DNA of 64,000 nucleotides from Chlorobium sp. (GTDB lineage Bacteria; Bacteroidota; Chlorobiia; Chlorobiales; Chlorobiaceae). Positions 52,422 through 63,188 of this stretch are shown one piece after another. Within the stretch, counting starts at the first letter, position 1; each line of letters opens with the position of its first letter. The stretch is from positions 1 to 64,000 of the forward strand of contig SZXZ01000087.1 of assembly GCA_005843835.1 (NCBI GenBank), written 5' to 3'. The notes beneath the pieces were generated by a model that made no database searches, was not told the origin of the DNA, and saw nothing but the letters and a program-made list of their open reading frames with translations. A program made the position numbers and the translations under genes.

Positions 52422-52441
52422 CGTATATATATGTATATACG
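52422..52441. repeat. AT-rich inverted repeat
   Basis: CGTATATA-TATG-TATATACG, perfect 8-bp arms. Confidence 0.6.
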
Positions 52442-52599
52442 CGACTTACGGCATATCTGCCTCAGTGTTTGTTTATTTCATGAAAAGTTATCAATACCTG
52501 TACGTCATAAATTGATCTACCGTAATAAGGGTAGTTCAATGCAGACTGCATGGCAATAATCCGCTGTTTTTTTGATCCAGCCTTAACTTTTTTTGAGAA

Positions 52600-53154
52600 T
52601 TAGGCGGAGTAGTCCAATCCCTTATGAATTCGGTAAAACCTTACACAATATTGAGAAAAAGAGTAGACAAGCATGATGGAGGAAAGGTATAAAAAGAATT
52701 CCTTAACAGGATAGCGCTGAAAAAAGGGATGAGGCCAAACCATGGCAATAAACATCATGGAAACAAAACCAACCGCCCACTTTCCTGGCCAGAGAGATGT
52801 TGTTACAACTGAATGGCGAAATCTTACATACGCAGCGCCGATAAAAATAAGTGTATCTCTTAGAATAGCAAAAAGTACAAACCATAAGGGAAGCTGGCCA
52901 ATCCAAAGAAAATACAAAGCCACACTTGCAAGACAAAGTTTATCCGCAAGTGGATCAAGAATTTTTCCCATTTCGGAGACATCATTAGTCCAGCGGGCTG
53001 CCTTACCATCAAACCAGTCTGTTAACAGCGCTACAATCATAATGATAATGGCTGTTTCGATGTGGCCCGTATGAAAAAAATAAATAAACCAAGGTATCAG
53101 TATTATTCTCAGAAAACTAAGAGAATTCGGCAAATTAAAAATACGACCTTCCAC
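52600..53154 (-). CDS. pgsA: CDP-alcohol phosphatidyltransferase (PgsA-like)
   Basis: NLPNSLSFLRIILIPWFIYFF; DWFDGKAARWTNDVSEMGKILDPLADKL (DG..AR...G..D...D). Confidence 0.93.
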   Translation of the reverse strand: MEGRIFNLPNSLSFLRIILIPWFIYFFHTGHIETAIIIMIVALLTDWFDGKAARWTNDVSEMGKILDPLADKLCLASVALYFLWIGQLPLWFVLFAILRDTLIFIGAAYVRFRHSVVTTSLWPGKWAVGFVSMMFIAMVWPHPFFQRYPVKEFFLYLSSIMLVYSFSQYCVRFYRIHKGLDYSA

Positions 53155-53223
53155 AGCTTAGGTTTTATTATTGAGTAATAGCACCTCTTTCAGCTCAGGC
53201 AATTAAAATATCGTTACTAGATA

Positions 53224-53787
53224 TTACCGGATAACTTTATGGGGTGACGCAGCAATAAACTGATTCCAACTATTGCCACCTGATCCTGCACGTTCATTTG
53301 AAAAAAAAGACTCCCGGCTGTCACCTCTCAACAGATCACACATTGCTATGGCGAGTGCATCGGTAACATCAAAAGGTTTAGGGGGCTCGGCAAGAGAAAG
53401 CATTTTTGTAACCATATAAGCAACCTGTTCCTTGCTTGCAGCTCCCCTTCCTGTCACCGCTGATTTAACTTCACGAGGAGCATACTCGCGCAAACCAAGA
53501 TTCCAGTTCATCGCTAACGCAATAACAGCACCACGAACCTGACCAAGCTTAAGGGCAGACTGAACATTTCTGCTTAAAAAAGCGGTTTCCAGAACCACTC
53601 GATCTGGCCGATACTCATCAATAACCGCTGCAAGTTCACGATATATTTCACCTATCCGCTCAGCATGGCTTTGACGGGAATGAAGACGGATTACACCGCA
53701 TACCAGTACAGAAAACGTCCCGGTATCCTGACGAATCACACCGTAACCAGTATTAAGGCTTCCGGGGTCAACCCCGAGAACAACCAT
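53224..53787 (-). CDS. ruvC: Holliday junction resolvase RuvC
   Basis: [55 protein letters not shown]. Confidence 0.96.
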   Translation of the reverse strand: MVVLGVDPGSLNTGYGVIRQDTGTFSVLVCGVIRLHSRQSHAERIGEIYRELAAVIDEYRPDRVVLETAFLSRNVQSALKLGQVRGAVIALAMNWNLGLREYAPREVKSAVTGRGAASKEQVAYMVTKMLSLAEPPKPFDVTDALAIAMCDLLRGDSRESFFSNERAGSGGNSWNQFIAASPHKVIR

Positions 53788-53790
53788 CCT

Positions 53791-54543
53791 TTATTCGTTT
53801 AAACTGCTCATTGCACTCTCACTGATCTCCATATTGCTATATACCGCAAGCACATCATCATTACTTTCGAGCGCATCAATTAATTTGATCACTTTGCGGG
53901 CATCCTCAGCTTCAAGTTCTATATAGTTTTCTGGTATAAGATCACTTTTTGCATTCTCATACTTGATTCCGGAGTCATCAAGTACTTTTTTTACCCTTTC
54001 GAGATCCTTGACATCGCTTATGACGGTAAAATAATTTTCATCATCAACGCCAAGATCTTCAAGACCTGCATCCAGCAATATTTCCATAAGGTGCTCTTCT
54101 CCAACAGCAGACCTTGGAACATCAAGACAGCCCTTGCGCTGGAACATCCAGTTCACACTGCCGCTTTCACCAAGAGAACCATTGTTACGACTCATAATGT
54201 GACGAATATCTGCAACCGTTCTGTTGCGATTGTCCGTTGCCGTCTCAATGATCAGTGCTATCCCTGCAGGGCCATACCCTTCATAGGTAATCTCGTCATA
54301 TGTAACTCCCTCGAGTTCTCCTGTGCCTTTTTTGACGGCACGTGAAATATTGTCCATGGGCATAGAATTATCCCTGGCAGTATCGATAGCAAGCCTTAGA
54401 CGAGGATTTCCTGATGGGTCCCCTCCGCCCATTTTTGCAGCTATTGTTATTTCCTTCACCAGTTTGGTGAATAAACTGCCTCTTTTCTGATCGGTTACCG
54501 CTTTTTTTCTTTTAATGGTCGCCCATTTGCTGTGTCCTGACAT
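53791..54543 (-). CDS. YebC/PmpR family protein
   Basis: [53 protein letters not shown]. Confidence 0.97.
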   Translation of the reverse strand: MSGHSKWATIKRKKAVTDQKRGSLFTKLVKEITIAAKMGGGDPSGNPRLRLAIDTARDNSMPMDNISRAVKKGTGELEGVTYDEITYEGYGPAGIALIIETATDNRNRTVADIRHIMSRNNGSLGESGSVNWMFQRKGCLDVPRSAVGEEHLMEILLDAGLEDLGVDDENYFTVISDVKDLERVKKVLDDSGIKYENAKSDLIPENYIELEAEDARKVIKLIDALESNDDVLAVYSNMEISESAMSSLNE

Positions 54544-54660
54544 AATAAAAAACTGCTGATTTATTAATCCCGATGAACCCCGCCTATGATAATAGATTTA
54601 TTTTCTTTAAATAAAATCAAAACCACCGGCATTCGTACAAGTTACTAACAAGAAAAAACA

Positions 54661-55500
54661 ATGACAAACTTGATGACCGCCTTTCAGGGGGAACCCGGGG
54701 CTTATAGTGAGATTGCCGCGCTAAGAATCGGTCAGCCAAAACCGTTCGAATCTTTTGAAGAGGTCTTTGCCGCTGTTGAAAACCATGAGGTCGATAATGC
54801 AGTAGTGCCAATAGAAAATTCTCTTGGAGGAAGCATACATCAAAACTACGACCTACTGCTCCAGCATCCGGTAACCATTGTGGCCGAAACTTTTGTCAAA
54901 GTTGAGCACTGTCTTCTGGGCATAAAAGGATCGACTATCCAGCTTGCAAAAAAAGTACTTTCTCATCCTCAGGCACTGTCCCAATGCCGCAATTTTTTTG
55001 GAACCCACAAAAATCTCAAACCTGAAGTTGCTTACGATACTGCTGGCAGTGCAAAAATGATTGCAGCCGAAAAAGATCCTTCAAAACTAGCCATAGCATC
55101 AAAAAGAGCTGGAGAACTCTATGGACTTGAGATCCTGCAAGAAAATCTTGCTGATGAAGAATGGAACATTACCCGGTTTTTCTGCATTGCGCACGATGAA
55201 AAAAAAGATCCCCTGAAACGTATAGCTAATCTGAATACCTCACAGCATAAAACCTCTATCGCGTTCTCGCTGCCCAATGAACAAGGTTCACTTTTTAAGG
55301 CATTGGCAACCTTTGCCATGCGTGACATTGACCTCACAAAAATTGAGTCGAGGCCATTCAGAAAAAAAGCGTTTGAGTACCTTTTTTATGTAGATTTTAT
55401 AGGTCATGAGCATGACCCGAATATTCATAACGCACTCTACCATCTCAGGGAATTCGCTACCATGGTAAAAGTATTGGGTAGTTATGGGGTGGTCGCATAA
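54661..55500 (+). CDS. pheA: prephenate dehydratase
   Basis: AFQGEPGAYSEIAAL, NAVVPIENSLGGSIHQNYDLLL, ACT domain TSIAFSLPNEQGSLFKALATFAMRDIDLTKIESRP. Confidence 0.96.
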   Translation: MTNLMTAFQGEPGAYSEIAALRIGQPKPFESFEEVFAAVENHEVDNAVVPIENSLGGSIHQNYDLLLQHPVTIVAETFVKVEHCLLGIKGSTIQLAKKVLSHPQALSQCRNFFGTHKNLKPEVAYDTAGSAKMIAAEKDPSKLAIASKRAGELYGLEILQENLADEEWNITRFFCIAHDEKKDPLKRIANLNTSQHKTSIAFSLPNEQGSLFKALATFAMRDIDLTKIESRPFRKKAFEYLFYVDFIGHEHDPNIHNALYHLREFATMVKVLGSYGVVA

Positions 55501-58334
55501 TGAACAATAAACAACTGGATTTCTTCCCCCCCTTAGACCAGGTTATGCAAGTTGCACTGACAGCACCTCCACAAGTAAAGCCAGCCCTTTTTCTTATCGA
55601 TGGCATGGCAATTATTTACCGTGCTTTTTATGCTTTGCAAAGAGCAGGCATGACGAGTCGTGATGGAATGCCGACAGGTGCAATTTACGGATTTGCAGTA
55701 GCACTCTTTAAAATCTTTGAAACCTATAAGCCACAATACCTCGCAGCTGTATTCGATAGCAAGGAAAAAACCTTTCGACATGATCTTTATCCGGCTTATA
55801 AAGCCAATCGTCAAGCTCCGCCTGAGGATCTCATCATCCAGCTTGACGCTGTTTTTGAACTTCTGGAGGCACTGGATATTCCTCTTATCAAAACTCCCGG
55901 TTATGAGGCGGACGATCTTATCGGCACAGCTTCACGGAAATTTGAACACATATGCCAGGTTTATATTGTCACGCCGGACAAGGATCTTTCACAGCTTGTT
56001 CATGATGGTATAAAAATCCTCAAACCCGGTAAGAACCAGAATGAACTGGAACTGCTCGGCGAGAAAGAAATTGCCGAACAGTTTGGAGTTCTGCCTGAAC
56101 TTTTCACCCAGTTCCTGACCTTGACCGGCGATACTTCAGATAATATCCCGGGAGCAAAAGGTATAGGACCCAAGACAGCTTCAGCACTTCTCTCGAAGTA
56201 TGGCTCTCTGCAGAATATCTATACCCATTTAGGCGAGATTTCACCAAAAAGCCGAAAAAGCCTCGAGGAATTTCAGCCACAACTTGACCTGATTACCCAG
56301 CTGGTAACAATTCGCACTGACCTTAGGATAGACGTTACCCTCAAAGAACTGGCCTGTGGGGTGCCTGATCAGACAAGACTTATTCCTTTACTGCAAAGGC
56401 TTGGACTTAAAACCATTATATCAAGAATCCCCTCTGTTTTCGGTGAAGCAGTACAATACCCGTTCGAAGAAGTTCAAGAAAATGAAAGCCCGGTCGCATC
56501 TCCACAAGAAAAGCAGCTTGAGCTTCCTGCACCTCAAAATGGTACGGATTATGCCTTAGTCGATACAACAGAAAAACTGAAAGATCTTGTACAATCGCTA
56601 CAACATACAAAAAGGGTTGCTGTAGATACTGAAACAACAAGTCTGAACACCTTTGATGCTGAACTTGCAGGAATGTCGTTTTCCATTGAAACTGGAAAAG
56701 CCCGTTTTGTCTCTTTTGCCGAAAACGCACTCAATAGAGACAGTACACTTGCAATGCTCAAAGGAGTTCTAGAAAATCCATCTATACACAAAACCGGGCA
56801 AAACTTAAAGTACGACATTCTGGTTCTCAAAAAATATGGTATAGAACTCTCGCCTGTTGGATTTGATACTATGATTGCAAGCTATGTACTGGATCCAGAT
56901 GAAAAACACAATCTTGATGATCTTGCTGCACGTCACCTCAATTATCGAACTACCACATATGATGAACTTATAAAGACAGGAAAAACAAAGCTGCATATTT
57001 TCGACATTGAACCGGAAAAATTATCAAACTATGGATGTCAAGATGCGGATCTGGCTTTTCAACTTGAGGATATGTTCCTTAAAAAACTTGCACAAGAAAA
57101 AGAGCTCCTCTGGCTTTGCGAAAACATAGAATTTCCCCTTGTTGAAGTTTTAGCGGCAATGGAGTATGAAGGCATTTGCATTGATTCGGCACATCTTGAA
57201 ATCGCTTCTGAAAAAGCCCGGGAAGAGCTCATACTTTTGACAGAGAAGATATATAGCGCCACTGGCTCCACATTCAATATCGATTCACCAAAGCAGCTTG
57301 CGCATATCCTTTTCAGTGTACTTGCACTCCCAACAAAGAAAACTACAAAAACAGGATTCTCAACAAATGTTGAAGTGCTTGAAGAGCTTGCTCCGCTTCA
57401 CCCTGTTGCAAGTGACCTCCTCGAATACAGAAGTCTGCAGAAACTCAAAACCACCTACATTGATGCGTTGCCTAAAATTGTTAATCCTAAGACTGGCAGA
57501 CTGCATACCTCTTTTAATCAGCACATCACAGCAACAGGGCGGCTCTCATCCTCAAAACCGAACCTTCAAAATATACCTATACGCTCCTCTCTTGGAAAAG
57601 AGATTCGCAAAGCATTCATACCGTCATCACCTGAAAAATGGCTTCTCTCCGCAGATTATTCACAAATTGAACTACGGATTGCCGCTGAAATATCAGGTGA
57701 TCCCCAGCTTCTAAACGCATTCATAAACCACGAAGACATACACGCAGCTACTGCAAAGGTGATTTTTGGCACAGATGAAATCAACAGCGATATGCGTCGC
57801 AAGGCAAAAGAGGTAAATTTTGGGGTTCTGTATGGGATTATGCCTTTTGGCCTCTCAAAAAGGCTTAACATCACTCAAAAAGAAGCAAAAACTATAATCG
57901 ACACATACACTTCAAAGTACCCGGGCTTGTTCGCAGCTCTGCAGGCCATTATAGTAACGGGCAAAAATAATGGCTATGTCTCAACCCTTCTCGGGCGTCG
58001 ACGTTATATTCCGGACCTCAACAGCAGAAATGCAAACCTCAGAAAAGCTGCTGAAAGAGCAGCCACAAATACCCCGATCCAGGGCACGGCAGCCGATATC
58101 ATAAAGTATGCAATGATTCTCTGCAGTCAGCGTATGCGTGTAGAGAAAATGAAATCCATCATGCTTCTGCAGGTGCATGACGAACTGCTCTTTGAGACCA
58201 CCGATGAAGAAAAAAAGCCTCTTTCAGCATTAATAGAAAAGGCAATGATAGAGGCAGCAATAACATGCGGACTAAAAACCGTACCAGTTGAGGTAGTTAC
58301 CGGCTTTGGAAAAAACTGGTATGAAGCTCACTAA
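55500..58334 (+). CDS. polA: DNA polymerase I
   Basis: 5'-3' exonuclease (TPDKDLSQLV, TGDTSDNIPGAKGIGPKTA), 3'-5' exo (VAVDTETTSL), family A pol motifs (SADYSQIELRIAA, RRKAKEVNFGVLYG, QVHDELLFE). Confidence 0.98.
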   Translation: MNNKQLDFFPPLDQVMQVALTAPPQVKPALFLIDGMAIIYRAFYALQRAGMTSRDGMPTGAIYGFAVALFKIFETYKPQYLAAVFDSKEKTFRHDLYPAYKANRQAPPEDLIIQLDAVFELLEALDIPLIKTPGYEADDLIGTASRKFEHICQVYIVTPDKDLSQLVHDGIKILKPGKNQNELELLGEKEIAEQFGVLPELFTQFLTLTGDTSDNIPGAKGIGPKTASALLSKYGSLQNIYTHLGEISPKSRKSLEEFQPQLDLITQLVTIRTDLRIDVTLKELACGVPDQTRLIPLLQRLGLKTIISRIPSVFGEAVQYPFEEVQENESPVASPQEKQLELPAPQNGTDYALVDTTEKLKDLVQSLQHTKRVAVDTETTSLNTFDAELAGMSFSIETGKARFVSFAENALNRDSTLAMLKGVLENPSIHKTGQNLKYDILVLKKYGIELSPVGFDTMIASYVLDPDEKHNLDDLAARHLNYRTTTYDELIKTGKTKLHIFDIEPEKLSNYGCQDADLAFQLEDMFLKKLAQEKELLWLCENIEFPLVEVLAAMEYEGICIDSAHLEIASEKAREELILLTEKIYSATGSTFNIDSPKQLAHILFSVLALPTKKTTKTGFSTNVEVLEELAPLHPVASDLLEYRSLQKLKTTYIDALPKIVNPKTGRLHTSFNQHITATGRLSSSKPNLQNIPIRSSLGKEIRKAFIPSSPEKWLLSADYSQIELRIAAEISGDPQLLNAFINHEDIHAATAKVIFGTDEINSDMRRKAKEVNFGVLYGIMPFGLSKRLNITQKEAKTIIDTYTSKYPGLFAALQAIIVTGKNNGYVSTLLGRRRYIPDLNSRNANLRKAAERAATNTPIQGTAADIIKYAMILCSQRMRVEKMKSIMLLQVHDELLFETTDEEKKPLSALIEKAMIEAAITCGLKTVPVEVVTGFGKNWYEAH

Positions 58335-58416
58335 TCTTTGACTTATAAAATAAAGTTTTTTTATATTTGACCTTCGATCGCGACTTCCCTGATCAGGCAA
58401 TCAACCCGAGTGCTGC

Positions 58417-59199
58417 ATGTTTTCACGAAAAAAGTTTATAACTGTATGCGAATACTGCAGAAAAGGAAAAATATTTTTTCCCCCGCGCATGTTTTTGAAA
58501 GAGTTGGTATTCTCTTGTATCTTCATCACCTCTCTTATAGTAGTACCATCAACTATATTTGCTAAAGAAACCCTGCCTTCCGATACACAGGAAAATATCT
58601 CAACGGCTTCAACAACTGAAGGGTTACTGGCAAGTACAGAACAAATGATAGAGCAGTTGATCAGGCAGATTGATCTGCAACAAGATAATACTCTTGATAA
58701 AGGAGAACTCGCAGACAACCCCAACCCAACCTCTTATTTTTCAAGTATTCCCAATATCAGACCAACTGGCGGAAAGATTACCAGCATTTACGGTATAAGG
58801 GTTCACCCTGTTTACCATGTTCCGCTTTTTCACTCTGGAATCGATTTTTCAGTACCCGAAGGTACAAGAGTGCAGTCAACAGGAGACGGGATTGTTGCTT
58901 TTTCAGGGTATGACAAAGGATATGGGCAAAAAATTACTGTAAATCACGGCTATGGTTTTAAAACAATCTATGCCCATCTCTCAAAATCGCTCGTTCGTCA
59001 AGGGCAGAAGATAAAACGCGGGGACATTATTGCTCTTTCAGGAAACACCGGTGTATCAACCGGCCCGCATATGCATTACGAAGTACACAAAAACAATGTG
59101 ATTGTCAATCCGACTGCATATTTCTTTGATGAAAATAATCCAGACAAGTTCATCACTATACAAAAGACTTCACCTGAACAAGAAGGCAATAACTCTTAA
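58417..59199 (+). CDS. M23 family metallopeptidase (exported)
   Basis: ITSIYGIRVHPVYHVPLFHSGIDFSVPEGTRV, HMHYEVHKN; hydrophobic signal. Start 58417 or 58489. Confidence 0.93.
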   Translation: MFSRKKFITVCEYCRKGKIFFPPRMFLKELVFSCIFITSLIVVPSTIFAKETLPSDTQENISTASTTEGLLASTEQMIEQLIRQIDLQQDNTLDKGELADNPNPTSYFSSIPNIRPTGGKITSIYGIRVHPVYHVPLFHSGIDFSVPEGTRVQSTGDGIVAFSGYDKGYGQKITVNHGYGFKTIYAHLSKSLVRQGQKIKRGDIIALSGNTGVSTGPHMHYEVHKNNVIVNPTAYFFDENNPDKFITIQKTSPEQEGNNS

Positions 59200-59223
59200 A
59201 CTGAATAAATCAATAAACGAAGT

Positions 59224-59451
59224 ATGTATTGGAATTTAGATCTTGCCCGTTATATAGCCGACGCTCCGTGGCCTGTCACAAAAGATGAATTGATTAATTA
59301 CGCAAACAGAACCGGAGCACCGCAACAGGTCATCGACAATCTGTATGATCTTCCTGAAAGCGATGATATGTATGAAAGTCTCGACGAGATATGGCCTGAC
59401 TACCCTACTGACGAAGACTTTGGCTACAGCGACGAAGAACCATTAACTTAG
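59224..59451 (+). CDS. DUF2795-like small acidic protein
   Basis: LARYIADAPWPVTKDELINYANRTGAPQQVIDNLYDLPESDDMYESLDEIWPDYP. Confidence 0.85.
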   Translation: MYWNLDLARYIADAPWPVTKDELINYANRTGAPQQVIDNLYDLPESDDMYESLDEIWPDYPTDEDFGYSDEEPLT

Positions 59452-59473
59452 GATAACGGGACAAGGTTCAGTG

Positions 59474-59483
59474 TTTTTTTTTT
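59474..59483 (+). repeat. poly(T)10 homopolymer at the start of the BamA-like gene
   Basis: GTG followed by ten T then AAGAAAT, immediately before the signal-peptide coding frame. Confidence 0.9.
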
Positions 59484-59535
59484 AAGAAATACCTCCACTT
59501 TAAGGGCAAAAGCATTACATCTTATTGCCCTTTTT

Positions 59536-61704
59536 TTGCTCTGTGCCATTCAGGTTTATGGCCAGTCAACCAACACCGGTGACATCCAGTCACAACAATC
59601 TCCTTATGTAGAAAAGATCAGCTTCAGCGGCAATAAATCGATCAGCAACGAGGAACTCCTGCAAGTAATCGCCACAAGCGAACACAAAACTTTTCTTGGA
59701 CTCGGTCTCTTTGGCGGAGCTATAAAACCTTTTAACCCTGAAGAGTTAGAAAAAGACCTTTTCCTCATTAAAAAACTTTATACCTATAAGGGTTACTTTT
59801 TTGCAAACGTAGACCATGGGCTTGTCTTCAAAGCAAACAGAAAAAAACTGGATCTAAACATTCGCATCCGCGAAAATGAACCATCCAGAATTGATTCGCT
59901 TAAATATGAAGGTCTTGAAAAAATTTCCAGAGAGCTAAAAGCTCGCTATCTCGATCACAAACGCCTCAAAGTCAGTGATATTTTTTCTGTTGAACGCTTG
60001 ATTGATGAAAGAAACCGGACAATCTCATTTTTCAAAGAAGAGGGATTTGCCTTTTTTCATGAGGACAGTATCCGCATCAAGGTGGATACCGTTGGAAATC
60101 GGGCTGGACTTCTGTTCAAGCTCAGCTTACCGCAACAACTTAAATATGGACCTGTTCACGCCATAGTCCACAACCCCTTAAAAAGCGATACCAGACCGGG
60201 TGAAAAAAACTTTATACAAGATGGAATAACCGGCAAAATAATTGGCAAACAAAAAGTATCTCCCGACCTTATTGTATCGGCTATTGAATTTCGTCCTGGA
60301 AAAGTGATTCGCCAGAATCTTGAACAGCGTACCCTTCAAAATTTTGGAACAACAAATATTTTTTCAACGATTTACATCAGCCCTGACTCCGTTCGGTCTG
60401 GCCAACTATACACCACTGTACATCTCGAAACAGCACCAAGACACCAGATTGAACCAAAGTTACTGGTCGACAATCGTTATGGGTCACTCTTTTTTGCCAC
60501 ATCACTGGCTTATGAAAATAAAAATCTTTTAGGGGGAGCAGAACAATTCCATACGTCGACAGAATTCGGTACCCAAGTAGGCAACTTCAACAGTGTCCTT
60601 GAAAACCTTGACCCCTCCCAATACGCTAAAATTATTCCCTACGAATTCAATTTAAAAAGCAGCCTTATCATGCCGGTTCTTAAAAAACCCGGCAACTCCT
60701 ATTCTGTTACAACAGAATACGCAAGTACCATACAGCCTGTGCTGTTATCGACCCAGAACGGACTTATACGAGGAAGCTACAACGCTAAAATGAGTCCGTC
60801 TTCTCGATTGAATTTTGATTTTTTTGAATTCGAATTAGTTAAAAACGACTCCCTCAGGGGGTTCAAACAGCTTTTCAAAACAAGTCTTGCTAAAAATATC
60901 GGTATAGACCCATCGAATGACTCTGCAATCCAGGCAGGTCTCGACAGCCTGCTCAAAACCCATATTGACCAGACTTTCCGACTTCGCTACAATTACAATA
61001 ACCGCAAAACTACTCTTACAGAAAAAAATATCTGGAATTTTGACCTGCTTCTTGAAGCATGCGGAGCCATTCCATGGCTGATCGACAAGTACGTCGATAC
61101 TAAAACATATAACGGGTTCACCGATAAAGAGCCCCAAATATTTGGAACAACCTATACTCAGTACATAAAAGCCGAACCCGGGTTGAGCTATATTCAAACT
61201 CTTTCACCTCAAAGTCAAATTGCTGCTCGAGGTGATATAGGATGGATGGCCCCATGGGGCAAAGCTGAAACGACTCCACAAGAACGCCGATTCTTTGCCG
61301 GTGGTTCAAACAGCATGAGAGGATGGCTATTCAACACGCTTGGCCCCTCCAACAGTGCAAGTAATGCTGCGGCCAATTTTGGCGCTGACATAAAACTTGA
61401 ACTTAATCTGGAATACAGGCTGAAATTATTCAAGCTTTTCCGCCAACCCTCTGGAATAACCTTCTTTTCAGATATTGGTAATATATGGGACAGAAACGGG
61501 CCTTATGCCTTTACTCCGGAATCCATGATTAACAACTACGCCTGGGACGCAGGAATCGGTTTGCGGATAGGATCTCCTATCGGGCCATTCCGTTTCGATT
61601 TTGCCTATAAACTGCGTGACCCCACTGAACCAAAAGCATGGCGTATAACAACTTGGAAACTGAATGACTGTACATTCAATTTTGGAATTGGCGAAGCTTT
61701 TTAA
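59536..61704 (+). CDS. BamA/TamA (Omp85/D15) family outer membrane protein; true N-terminus lies upstream of the ORF-track start
   Basis: POTRA-like N-terminus, FFAGGSNSMRGWLFNTLGP, C-terminal GSPIGPFRFDFAYKLRDP...FNFGIGEAF. An open frame upstream (59452-59535) encodes a signal peptide LRNTSTLRAKALHLIALFLLCAIQVYGQ with no in-frame standard start. Confidence 0.92.
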   Translation: MLCAIQVYGQSTNTGDIQSQQSPYVEKISFSGNKSISNEELLQVIATSEHKTFLGLGLFGGAIKPFNPEELEKDLFLIKKLYTYKGYFFANVDHGLVFKANRKKLDLNIRIRENEPSRIDSLKYEGLEKISRELKARYLDHKRLKVSDIFSVERLIDERNRTISFFKEEGFAFFHEDSIRIKVDTVGNRAGLLFKLSLPQQLKYGPVHAIVHNPLKSDTRPGEKNFIQDGITGKIIGKQKVSPDLIVSAIEFRPGKVIRQNLEQRTLQNFGTTNIFSTIYISPDSVRSGQLYTTVHLETAPRHQIEPKLLVDNRYGSLFFATSLAYENKNLLGGAEQFHTSTEFGTQVGNFNSVLENLDPSQYAKIIPYEFNLKSSLIMPVLKKPGNSYSVTTEYASTIQPVLLSTQNGLIRGSYNAKMSPSSRLNFDFFEFELVKNDSLRGFKQLFKTSLAKNIGIDPSNDSAIQAGLDSLLKTHIDQTFRLRYNYNNRKTTLTEKNIWNFDLLLEACGAIPWLIDKYVDTKTYNGFTDKEPQIFGTTYTQYIKAEPGLSYIQTLSPQSQIAARGDIGWMAPWGKAETTPQERRFFAGGSNSMRGWLFNTLGPSNSASNAAANFGADIKLELNLEYRLKLFKLFRQPSGITFFSDIGNIWDRNGPYAFTPESMINNYAWDAGIGLRIGSPIGPFRFDFAYKLRDPTEPKAWRITTWKLNDCTFNFGIGEAF

Positions 61705-61760
61705 TTATTTGCCCAGCAGAGTTACAATAATATTTTTTTCACGCTCAAGGAAGTATCACT

Positions 61761-62426
61761 ATGCCTGCACCTTCAACGCTTCTTGCTCCTTCAATTCTTT
61801 CTGCGGACTTCACCAACCTCAAGCACTCGTTGGAAATAGCCGAAAAAGCAGGAGCAGACTGGATTCATTGCGATATCATGGATGGAAACTTTGTCCCCAA
61901 CATAACCTTTGGTCCATTTATTGTGCAAGCTATTGCCGCATGCACACCGGTAATTATTGACACCCATCTGATGATTGCAGCACCAGACCGTTTCATTGAA
62001 GATTTTGTTAAAGCCGGATCACACCAGATCACTGTTCATCAGGAAACCTGTCCACACCTGCACCGAACCATTCAGTTTATCAAAAGCCTTGGTGTAAAAG
62101 CAGGCGTCTCAATCAATCCGGCGACTCCCGTTTCTACCCTTGAGTCTATTTTACCTGATCTTGATCTTGTTCTTTTAATGACCGTTAACCCCGGATTCGG
62201 AGGCCAGAAGTTTATACCTTCATCTCTTGGCAAAATTCAACAGCTCCATAAGATGCGCATGGAACTAAACCCACAAATGGTCATTGCTATCGACGGTGGA
62301 ATAACAGAAGAGAATGCTCAGGCAGTAGTATCAGCTGGCGCAGATGCGTTGATTGCGGGCACAGCATTTTTCAAATCAGCTGATCCGGTAAAAACCGCAT
62401 CAATAATAAAAGCTATGACCAGGTAA
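61761..62426 (+). CDS. rpe: ribulose-phosphate 3-epimerase
   Basis: [61 protein letters not shown]. Confidence 0.97.
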   Translation: MPAPSTLLAPSILSADFTNLKHSLEIAEKAGADWIHCDIMDGNFVPNITFGPFIVQAIAACTPVIIDTHLMIAAPDRFIEDFVKAGSHQITVHQETCPHLHRTIQFIKSLGVKAGVSINPATPVSTLESILPDLDLVLLMTVNPGFGGQKFIPSSLGKIQQLHKMRMELNPQMVIAIDGGITEENAQAVVSAGADALIAGTAFFKSADPVKTASIIKAMTR

Positions 62427-63183
62427 CTTCACGAAGTTCAGCACTTATATGCAGCCCCTCACCTATCAGCACGGCATCAAATGATGCCTGCTCGATAAGG
62501 GCAATATCGGCAGCTGTCTTCATGCCGCTCTCAGCAACAGCAATGATATCCGACGGAATATACGGACGAAGCATCACAGAAGTCTCAAGTTTGAGGGAAA
62601 AGTCTTTCAAATCGCGATTGTTGACACCAACAATCAGTGCGCCTTTTTCAAGAGCTCTGTCAAGCTCTTTGTGGTCATGTACTTCAACAAGTACATGAAG
62701 ACCGATACTCAGCGCCAATTGCAGGTAATCGCTTAACTGGCATGGATCAAGAGCTGCAACAATTAACAAAATTGCATCTGCACCAATTAACCGTGACTCA
62801 AAAATCTGGGATTCATCAATAATAAAATCCTTGCGAAGTACCGGCAGGGAAAACGAACGACTTACCATCTGAAGATAATCGTTCGACCCTTGAAAAAACA
62901 TACGATCAGTTAATACTGAATAAGCTGCAGCTCCAAGCTCTCCATAAGAACGAGCCATTGTAACAGGATCGAAATCCTGTACAATAAGACCACGTGACGG
63001 AGATGCTTTTTTGATTTCCGCAATAAGACTCAAACCTCCGGCAGTACGCTTGAGGGCACCGGTAAAATCACGAGTCGCAACAAGAGAACCATGCGACTCA
63101 GCATAACGCTGCGAAGGTTTTCCTCTTTTCAGTTCCTGTATTTCCTGTCGTTTCTCCTCTAAAATCCTTGTTAGATAGGTCAT
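62413..63183 (-). CDS. trpC: indole-3-glycerol phosphate synthase
   Basis: [65 protein letters not shown] 63183; the track start at 63192 is a TTG. Confidence 0.97.
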   Translation of the reverse strand: MTYLTRILEEKRQEIQELKRGKPSQRYAESHGSLVATRDFTGALKRTAGGLSLIAEIKKASPSRGLIVQDFDPVTMARSYGELGAAAYSVLTDRMFFQGSNDYLQMVSRSFSLPVLRKDFIIDESQIFESRLIGADAILLIVAALDPCQLSDYLQLALSIGLHVLVEVHDHKELDRALEKGALIVGVNNRDLKDFSLKLETSVMLRPYIPSDIIAVAESGMKTAADIALIEQASFDAVLIGEGLHISAELREVTWS

Positions 63184-63188
63184 CACAT

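Noticed and set aside
52300-52599. Chromosomal origin (oriC)
   Set aside because: Only two DnaA-like boxes, no dnaA/dnaN/gidA neighbours.
55520-55535. C7 tract near the polA start as a phase-variation tract
   Set aside because: Short tract that simply encodes FFPPLDQ in frame; polA is essential or near-essential and reads through normally.
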